In this document: in pieces, positions 41,789 through 47,014 of the stretch
Layout of the letters: every line of letters starts with the position of its first letter
Numbering within the stretch: position 1 is the first letter of the stretch
NCBI RefSeq assembly: GCF_016598485.1
Contig: NZ_JAEMUW010000018.1
Location: 90,986 to 154,985, forward strand
DNA: 64,000 bases
Direction of reading: 5' to 3'
Source of the DNA: Micromonospora coerulea
GTDB taxonomy: Bacteria; Actinomycetota; Actinomycetes; Mycobacteriales; Micromonosporaceae
Translations under genes and position numbers: made by a program
Notes under the pieces: model-generated
What the model was told of the DNA's origin: nothing
The model's database searches: none
What the model saw: only the letters and a program-made list of their open reading frames with translations

Positions 41789-42505
41789 GTGGAAGCTTCA
41801 TCCTGGCCCGAGCCCTCGTCCGGCGATCTCGCGGAGGATCTCGTTGCCCTGGCCGGCCTTCCGGACGATTCACCGTCGGTGCCGCAACTGCTGACCCGGA
41901 TCGTCCGGCTGACCGCGGTCCTGCTCGACCCGGTCGACCATGTCTCCGTCACGGTCGACGGCCACGGTGACCATCTGACCCAGGCCGCGAGCGACCGGAT
42001 CGCCGAGGCCGTCGACCTGGCCCAGTACGCGCAGGACGACGGCCCCTGCCTGGCGGCTCTGCGCGCCGGGGAGCCGGTGGCCGTACCCGACGTCGCCCAG
42101 GCGGTGGTCTGGCCCCGGTTCCGCGATGTCGCCTGGCGCAGCGGTGTGCGCGCCTCGTTGTCCGTCCCGCTCTTCGCCGGCAGCGGTGAGACCGTCGCCG
42201 CGCTCAACCTCTACGCCCGGGACGCCGTCGCGATGAGGGCCCTGATCCGGCACGTGGAGGCCTGCTACCGGCCGCCCGGTGACCCGGGCTCACTGCCACC
42301 GGTGGACCGCGGCAGCCAGCAACTCGTCGCCGGCCTGGGTGGCGCCCTGCGCGCCCGGGACCTCATCCAGCGGGCCATCGGCGTCCTCATGGGCCGGGAC
42401 CTGCTCTCCCCCGTCGGGGCGTACCAGCAGCTGGTGGAGGCAACCCCGCCAGGGTCACCGCTGACGGCGACGGCCTCGGCTGTCCTGCGACAACTTCAAC
42501 ATTGA
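41789..42505 (+). CDS. Divergent GAF protein with degenerate ANTAR-like tail
   Basis: 238 residues from GTG 41789. GAF domain about 25-155 (PVDHVSVTVDGHGDHLTQAA, AQYAQDDGPCLAALRAGEPV, VRASLSVPLFAGSGETVAAL). The C-terminal 60 residues keep the first ANTAR helix (ARDLIQRAIGVLMGRDLLSP) but then diverge (GAYQQLVEATPPGSPLTATA), with no recognisable A-x-x-x-x-R-x-V end. It may bind its upstream partner rather than RNA. GGAGAG is only 2 nt from the start; an overlapping ATG at 41787 is in another frame. Confidence 0.75.
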   Translation: MEASSWPEPSSGDLAEDLVALAGLPDDSPSVPQLLTRIVRLTAVLLDPVDHVSVTVDGHGDHLTQAASDRIAEAVDLAQYAQDDGPCLAALRAGEPVAVPDVAQAVVWPRFRDVAWRSGVRASLSVPLFAGSGETVAALNLYARDAVAMRALIRHVEACYRPPGDPGSLPPVDRGSQQLVAGLGGALRARDLIQRAIGVLMGRDLLSPVGAYQQLVEATPPGSPLTATASAVLRQLQH

Positions 42506-42528
42506 CGAGGACGTCGGCAATCGGCCGT

Positions 42529-43344
42529 TCAGCGGGTGGCGGCCAGATGCACCCGCAGCTTGGCCAGCGCGCGGGTCAGTAGCCGGGAAACGTGCATTTG
42601 CGACACCCCTACCTGCTCGGCGATCTCGTGCTGGGTGAGGTTGCCGTAGAAGCGCAGCGTGATGATCTTCCGCTCACGCTCATCGAGGGTGGCGAGCGCC
42701 GGGACGAGAGCAATCCTCAGCTCGGCGAGGGCGAGCTCGTTGTCCTCGCCGCCGAGCATGTCGCCCAACTCCGTGGACCCGGTGCCGTCGCCGACCGGGG
42801 TGGACAGGGACACCGCGTTGTAGGCGCGTGCGCCTTCCAAACCCTCGAGGACCTCTTCCTCGGTGAGGGCGAGATGGGCGGCGATGTCGGCGACGGTGGG
42901 GGAACGGCCCAGTGTCTGCGTGAGGATGCTGTTGGCCTCGCCGATGGCGATCCGCCGCTCCTGCAGTCGACGGGGCACGCGGATGTCCCAGGTGCGGTCC
43001 CGGAAGTGACGCTTGATCTCTCCGACGATGGTGGGGATGGCGTAGCTGCCGAAGTCGATCCCACGCGTCGGGTCGAACTTGTCGATCGCCTTGATGAGCC
43101 CGAGTGCGGCGGTCTGCACCAGGTCGTCGCTCGGTTCGCCGCGGCCGTTGTAGCGCCGGGCGAGGTGGTTGGCCAGCGGCAGCCAGGCCTCGATGGCCCG
43201 ATCCCGGGCGGCGGGCCGGGACGGGTGATCGATCGGTAGGGCGGCCAACGCCGTGAGGAGGTGGCTGGCCGGCGATTCGGCCGAGCTGTTCCGGCCAGCG
43301 TGGGTGGCTGCCGACGTGGGGCGATCCGTGCGGCTGGTGATCAT
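42529..43344 (-). CDS. SigB/SigF/SigG-family RNA polymerase sigma factor
   Basis: 271 residues. Region 2 about 45-130 (AWLPLANHLARRYNGRGEPS, DLVQTAALGLIKAIDKFDPT, YAIPTIVGEIKRHFRDRTWD), region 3 about 135-200 (VPRRLQERRIAIGEANSILT, TVADIAAHLALTEEEVLEGL), region 4 about 215-271 (LDERERKIITLRFYGNLTQH, IAEQVGVSQMHVSRLLTRAL). This is the general-stress/sporulation class controlled by anti-sigma kinases and STAS antagonists, several of which are in this window. ATG 43344 overlaps the stop of a small upstream frame. It closely resembles the sigma factor at 57.7 kb. Confidence 0.93.
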   Translation of the reverse strand: MITSRTDRPTSAATHAGRNSSAESPASHLLTALAALPIDHPSRPAARDRAIEAWLPLANHLARRYNGRGEPSDDLVQTAALGLIKAIDKFDPTRGIDFGSYAIPTIVGEIKRHFRDRTWDIRVPRRLQERRIAIGEANSILTQTLGRSPTVADIAAHLALTEEEVLEGLEGARAYNAVSLSTPVGDGTGSTELGDMLGGEDNELALAELRIALVPALATLDERERKIITLRFYGNLTQHEIAEQVGVSQMHVSRLLTRALAKLRVHLAATR

Positions 43345-43607
43345 GCGGTTCCTCCGCTGTCTCCTTGCGGGGTGGTGTTCAGGTCGCGACCACGATCACC
43401 GGTGGTGTGCCGAGGCGGCGCCGGCGCCATGAGGCATGCCAGCCCGGCGCCGTCGTCGCTGTCGTGGGGAACGCGGCCAGCGCGAGGGGCGATGCCGTCG
43501 CTTGCGCCGACCGTGGCGGGCCTGCCGGCCCCCGAAGATCTGCTGCCCGATGAGCGGGGCTCGGGGCGTACTCTCGCCGGCCCTGCGGTAGATGGATCGC
43601 CGGTCAC
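43341..43607 (-). CDS. Possible 88-residue gene coupled to the sigma factor gene
   Basis: GTG 43607 follows GGGAGG at 7 nt, and the TGA overlaps the sigma ATG as ATGA. A GGGTCAAG-type promoter pattern lies 32-66 nt upstream, so signals for a short leader, a good RBS and coupling are all in place. Against it: the product (VTGDPSTAGPARVRPEPRSS...) is disordered Arg/Gly/Pro-rich, third-position GC is lower than in neighbours, and no family is recognised. If not translated, the 295-nt leader of the sigma gene needs another explanation. Rest of the 430-nt gap 43345-43774 has no gene. Confidence 0.35.
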   Translation of the reverse strand: MTGDPSTAGPARVRPEPRSSGSRSSGAGRPATVGASDGIAPRAGRVPHDSDDGAGLACLMAPAPPRHTTGDRGRDLNTTPQGDSGGTA

Positions 43608-43638
43608 GTGCGGACCTCCCGAGGCTCGGGAATGTGTC

Positions 43639-43673
43639 GGGCACGTGGCTTGACCCAGAGGGAAGCTTAAAGC
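43639..43673 (-). promoter_or_regulatory. GGGTCAAG-type promoter candidate before the sigma factor unit
   Basis: Minus strand: GCTT (43670-43673), 13-nt spacer, GGGTCAAGCCACGTGCCC (43639-43656). Confidence 0.55.
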
Positions 43674-43774
43674 GGTCAGGGACATCCTGCCACCCGTGGG
43701 CGGGCGGTGCGGCCCTGCGACATGCCGCGGTAGGGGCGGACAGCGGGCAGAGCCCCCTGCAGCTGGCACCCGAT

Positions 43775-44215
43775 TCACGCGGTGGACGAGCGGGAACGAG
43801 ACCGGGGCTGCGCGGGCGCCGGCCGACCTGTCTCGATCAAGGTGAGCTGCTCGACACCGTTCCCGGCGAGGAGGTACCGGACACACGGTGCCGGGTCTCG
43901 GAGGGTGAGTACAGCACCGGCTTTGGCCGCCGTCTGCTGGGCTTGCAGCAGCGCGTCCATGGCGTGGGCGCCGAAGGACGTGACCTGGGACAGATCCAGC
44001 AGTATCGACGCGGGTCGACGGTCGACGGCGGCCTCCACCAACTCGACGAGGAGGTGGGCGTTACTCATGTCGACCTCGCCGCAGACGCTGATCAACTTCG
44101 CCTGCGACGTGGCGGTGTCGATGGTGCTCAACGCCACCGACATGATCGGTGGACCCGACTTCCGGAACGGTGCGGAGGGCCGCGGGGAGCCAGGCGTAAG
44201 AGAGGGGACCGACAT
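43775..44215 (-). CDS. STAS-domain anti-sigma factor antagonist
   Basis: 146 residues from ATG 44215 (GGAGG 5 nt upstream); a longer form could start at ATG 44290. STAS core LISVCGEVDMSNAHLLVELV (about 39-58) and SILLDLSQVTSFGAHAMDAL (about 68-87), then QTAAKAGAVLTLRDPAPCVR. The SQVTSFGAHAM stretch has the Ser/Thr phosphorylation position next to the loop. CGEVDMSNAHLLVELVE is shared with the STAS protein at 33.2 kb. It lies just upstream of the sigma unit on the same strand and is probably its antagonist. Confidence 0.88.
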   Translation of the reverse strand: MSVPSLTPGSPRPSAPFRKSGPPIMSVALSTIDTATSQAKLISVCGEVDMSNAHLLVELVEAAVDRRPASILLDLSQVTSFGAHAMDALLQAQQTAAKAGAVLTLRDPAPCVRYLLAGNGVEQLTLIETGRPAPAQPRSRSRSSTA

Positions 44216-44282
44216 GACGCCTCCGGGAGATCGATCGGCTTCGTGGTCATCGAGATCCGGCCGCGGACAGATGATCACCTGA

Positions 44283-44318
44283 GGGCTCATGTCTTGACCC
44301 TGATCGGAACCGGTACCC
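44283..44318 (-). promoter_or_regulatory. GGGTCAAG-type promoter candidate before a STAS gene
   Basis: Minus strand: GGGT (44315-44318), 14-nt spacer, GGGTCAAGACATGAGCCC (44283-44300). About 68 nt before the chosen start. Confidence 0.5.
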
Positions 44319-44415
44319 GCACGCCGGCGCTTCACACCGTCCGGAGAAACCCCTGCCGGGACGTGGAGTTAGCGACCGCGGCCGCTCGGGACGATGGTGT
44401 GGTGCGCGGTGATGC

Positions 44416-44841
44416 TCACCCCGGTGAACCGGTGACGGCATGTCGGTTCTCCGCACCACCAGGTGCCGCTGACCGGTTCACCGGTGTTTCCTTCTCCCGC
44501 CTTGCCGCCCGCACCGCCTCGGCGTCCCCGGACAGGAGGCGGTCGACGCCGGTGGCGTGCAGGACCCGCGCGGTCACTCCGCGGGCTCCCTCGACGCTGA
44601 ACCGACGCCCGGCACGGGCCGCCTCGTGGGCGGCTTCGAGCAGGACGGTCACGCCGGCGGCGCAGCAGAAGGTGACGCCGCTGAGGTCGCAGCAGACCGA
44701 GGGATGGCCCTGGACGGCCGCCGTCAGCGCCGCCCTCAAGGCGGGAGCGGTCTCGAGGTCGATCTCACCCGTGGCATGGACGACATGCATGTCGGCATGA
44801 GGTGACCGCTGCGAGCCTGCCGTTGATGAATGGGGAATCAC
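44416..44841 (-). CDS. STAS-domain anti-sigma factor antagonist
   Basis: 141 residues from GTG 44841 (GGGAGG upstream). STAS core: MHVVHATGEIDLETAPALRA (about 18-37), SVCCDLSGVTFCCAAGVTVL (about 48-67) and the closing helix EAAHEAARAGRRFSVEG. The loop SGVTFCCAAGV has two Cys where FxDSxG is usual, so the conserved phosphorylated Ser may be absent or replaced by Thr; it may be redox-sensitive or act unphosphorylated. Different subgroup from the two paralogous STAS proteins. Confidence 0.82.
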   Translation of the reverse strand: MIPHSSTAGSQRSPHADMHVVHATGEIDLETAPALRAALTAAVQGHPSVCCDLSGVTFCCAAGVTVLLEAAHEAARAGRRFSVEGARGVTARVLHATGVDRLLSGDAEAVRAARREKETPVNRSAAPGGAENRHAVTGSPG

Positions 44842-44868
44842 GAGCCGACCTCCCGTGGTGGACGAGGC

Positions 44869-44904
44869 GGGCGCGTGGCTTGACCCATGGACGAGCGTAG
44901 AGCC
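44869..44904 (-). promoter_or_regulatory. GGGTCAAG-type promoter candidate before a STAS gene
   Basis: Minus strand: GGCT (44901-44904), 14-nt spacer, GGGTCAAGCCACGCGCCC (44869-44886). The -10 is about 40 nt before the start codon. Confidence 0.55.
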
Positions 44905-44945
44905 GGTCCGGTGATTCCGCCACTTTCAACGGCCGGCGGCAGTGC

Positions 44946-45536
44946 TCAGTCCGGCAGCAGCCGGCGCAGGACGCCCTTGGCGGTGGCGACGCTGCGGTAG
45001 GACTGCACAAGGTACGAGCCGAGCACGATGTTCGCGCCGGCCAGCACGGGAACGGTGTACTGGGCGAGCCGCTGGCGGCGCTGCCAGGTGGCGATCTCGT
45101 CCGGGGTGTTCCCGGTCGGGATGGTGGCGTCCTTGACCTCCAGCTGTTCGCCCCGCTGCTGGCTCTCCTCGGCGAGCCGGCCGATGCGGGTGCCGCAGTA
45201 GGCGGCGTAGGCGGTGGCGGCGGCACCGAGCACCGCCGCGCCGGCCTTCGCGGCCCCCACGGACGCGAAACCCTTCTGCAACGCCAGCCGTCGGCCACCC
45301 ACCCGGGTGAGCTGCAACCCGGCCAGCAGGGTCGCGCCGATGCCGAGCCACTGCACGGGGCCGAACCGGCTCCACGCCGACTCGGCGACCCGGATGCGGT
45401 CGATGCCCTGGGTCAGGTCGCTGCCGGACTTGTTCACCCCGGCCACGCCCATGACGGTGCCGCCGAACCACAACGCCGATCCGACGTCGTGGACCGCTTG
45501 GGCGACGGCGTGGTTGTCGGTCGCGGTCGTCTGCAT
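44946..45536 (-). CDS. Hypothetical membrane protein
   Basis: 196 residues from ATG 45536 (GGAGGAA upstream). Four hydrophobic segments: VGSALWFGGTVMGVAGV (about 18-34), PVQWLGIGATLLAGLQL (about 60-76), FASVGAAKAGAAVLGAAATA (about 88-107) and QYTVPVLAGANIVLGSYLVQ (about 163-182). The layout is that of a small actinobacterial family of four-helix membrane proteins (DUF4149-like start with HDVGSALWFGG). Function unknown; sits between the STAS genes and the DUF6766 unit. Confidence 0.7.
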   Translation of the reverse strand: MQTTATDNHAVAQAVHDVGSALWFGGTVMGVAGVNKSGSDLTQGIDRIRVAESAWSRFGPVQWLGIGATLLAGLQLTRVGGRRLALQKGFASVGAAKAGAAVLGAAATAYAAYCGTRIGRLAEESQQRGEQLEVKDATIPTGNTPDEIATWQRRQRLAQYTVPVLAGANIVLGSYLVQSYRSVATAKGVLRRLLPD

Positions 45537-45683
45537 GACGGGTTCCTCCCGCTCGTCGTACGGGTATTCGGTAGATAACTCACCGTAGGATCCCAAACGC
45601 CTCTGGAGGCATCTTTCGGACGAGCCCGATGTCATCCTGTCGGGTGCGCGCGTCGCCAGCTGAGCGACGGGGCTTTCGCAAGC

Positions 45684-46358
45684 TCAGCCTTCCACTCCGG
45701 TGGCGGCGTGCGCGGCGCCAACCGGCTTGGATTGTGATGATCCCCGCTGCCGCAGGTAGATCGACAGGACCACCATCGAGGTCACGGCCAGCAGCTCCGA
45801 CTGCCAGTTCTGCAGGGTGCGGTTCCAGAAATCGGGCTCGAGCAGGTACTGGCCCCAGGACACCGGGTCTTCGAGCTTGCCGAGCTGCTGCTCGTTGTAT
45901 GCGGCGACGCCGGTGATGGACTGGGCCAGCCATGACAGCAGGAAGATCGCGCCCATGACCAGGCCCAACGAGTGGGAGAACAGCGCGTGCCGCAGGCCGC
46001 TGGCGCCCGCCCACGCTGGCGAGGTGTCGGTGGCGTACGCGCCGACCATCTGGTTTTCGTCGGATTCACGGCCGGGCTTGTGGAGTTCCTTGGACTCCGG
46101 TGAGCCTTTCTGCAGTAGCCACACGGTCAGGTAGATGTAGAGGAAGAACTGCAGGTACTCCGACTGCCAGTTCTCGGTGACGTCGACGGCGAAGCTCGCC
46201 GACGTGACGTACCGGTCGAACGAGATCGGTTGCAGGCCCTCGCTGAGCTGCCGCTGGTTGAAGTCGGCGTGCCCGGCGACCGCCTCACCAATCAGCACGA
46301 CCAGGAACAACAGACCGAAAGCCAGACCCAGGGAGTTTTCGCGTAGGAACTTCTTCAC
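45684..46358 (-). CDS. DUF6766 membrane protein
   Basis: 224 residues from GTG 46358, whose GTGA overlaps the stop of the 27-residue gene. Four membrane helices with two related halves: FLRENSLGLAFGLLFLVVLI ... ENWQSEYLQFFLYIYLTVWL and LFSHSLGLVMGAIFLLSWLA ... QNWQSELLAVTSMVVLSIYL. The repeated NWQSE-x-L motif and the SLGL start of each half show an internal duplication, characteristic of DUF6766. Function unknown. Last gene of a three-gene unit. Confidence 0.85.
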   Translation of the reverse strand: MKKFLRENSLGLAFGLLFLVVLIGEAVAGHADFNQRQLSEGLQPISFDRYVTSASFAVDVTENWQSEYLQFFLYIYLTVWLLQKGSPESKELHKPGRESDENQMVGAYATDTSPAWAGASGLRHALFSHSLGLVMGAIFLLSWLAQSITGVAAYNEQQLGKLEDPVSWGQYLLEPDFWNRTLQNWQSELLAVTSMVVLSIYLRQRGSSQSKPVGAAHAATGVEG

Positions 46359-46438
46359 CGGTGCAGCACCCCCAACGTGGAGAAGTAGACGAGGCCGGCG
46401 GCGACCACGAGCAGCAGCAGAATGAACTGGACTCGCAT
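46355..46438 (-). CDS. 27-residue single-helix membrane peptide gene
   Basis: ATG 46438 follows GGAGG at 8 nt and encodes MRVQFILLLLVVAAGLVYFS and then TLGVLHR, one membrane helix with a short basic end. The TGA overlaps the GTG of the DUF6766 gene by 4 nt, and the ATG stands 3 nt from the stop of the upstream lipoprotein gene, so it is embedded in an operon. The combination of good RBS, coupling and helix makes it credible, although too short for family recognition. It may be a subunit of the DUF6766 complex. Confidence 0.65.
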   Translation of the reverse strand: MRVQFILLLLVVAAGLVYFSTLGVLHR

Positions 46439-46441
46439 GAC

Positions 46442-46846
46442 TCAGCCTCCCTGGAGCAGGCAGTCGTAGGGCCGGTCCCCGCGAGCGGTGCAGCCGGCGG
46501 CGACCACGCGCCAGCCGCCGGGGAAGACGGCGAGGAAGACGGTGTCGCCGCTGAGCCGGACCTGTGCCCACTGGCCGTAGACGTGGCTGGCCGACACCGG
46601 GCCGGGTGCTGGCAGGTTCTCGTCGAGGATCGCCTCGACACAGGGCTTGTCGGCGGACTGCTCGAGCTCGGCGGCGGTGTCGGGGGCCAGCGCGGCGCAG
46701 GCGCCGGCTCCGTCCTGCTGAGTGATGGCGGTCAGCATCCGCACGGCGACGGCAGCCGCCGCGTCACCGCGGCCGGTCACCGAGCCGCACCCTCCCACGG
46801 TCAATACAGCCAGGGCTGCTCCTACTGACACGAAGGTGACCCTCAT
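46442..46846 (-). CDS. Hypothetical lipoprotein
   Basis: 134 residues. Signal peptide with lipobox TVGGC (Cys about residue 20). The mature part (AVRMLTAITQQDGAGACAAL, KPCVEAILDENLP, GDTVFLAVFPGGWRVVAAGC) has five Cys and a compact alpha/beta pattern similar to NTF2-like lipoproteins of actinobacteria that end in GGWRVxAAGC. First gene of the unit with the 27-residue peptide and DUF6766 genes. Exported and membrane-anchored; function unknown. Confidence 0.75.
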   Translation of the reverse strand: MRVTFVSVGAALAVLTVGGCGSVTGRGDAAAAVAVRMLTAITQQDGAGACAALAPDTAAELEQSADKPCVEAILDENLPAPGPVSASHVYGQWAQVRLSGDTVFLAVFPGGWRVVAAGCTARGDRPYDCLLQGG

Positions 46847-47014
46847 GCCCGGCTACATCCCCCCGTCAGTGCTGTTCAATCGGAACCTTGATCACCAGCT
46901 CGGACGAGCCGGCGGCCGAACGGCGCAGATCGCCCATGACCGCCTCAACGAGACCGTGGAGCGCCTGACGCGTCGTGCGCCACCAGGACCACCTGGCTGT
47001 GGTCGCAAGCTCCG

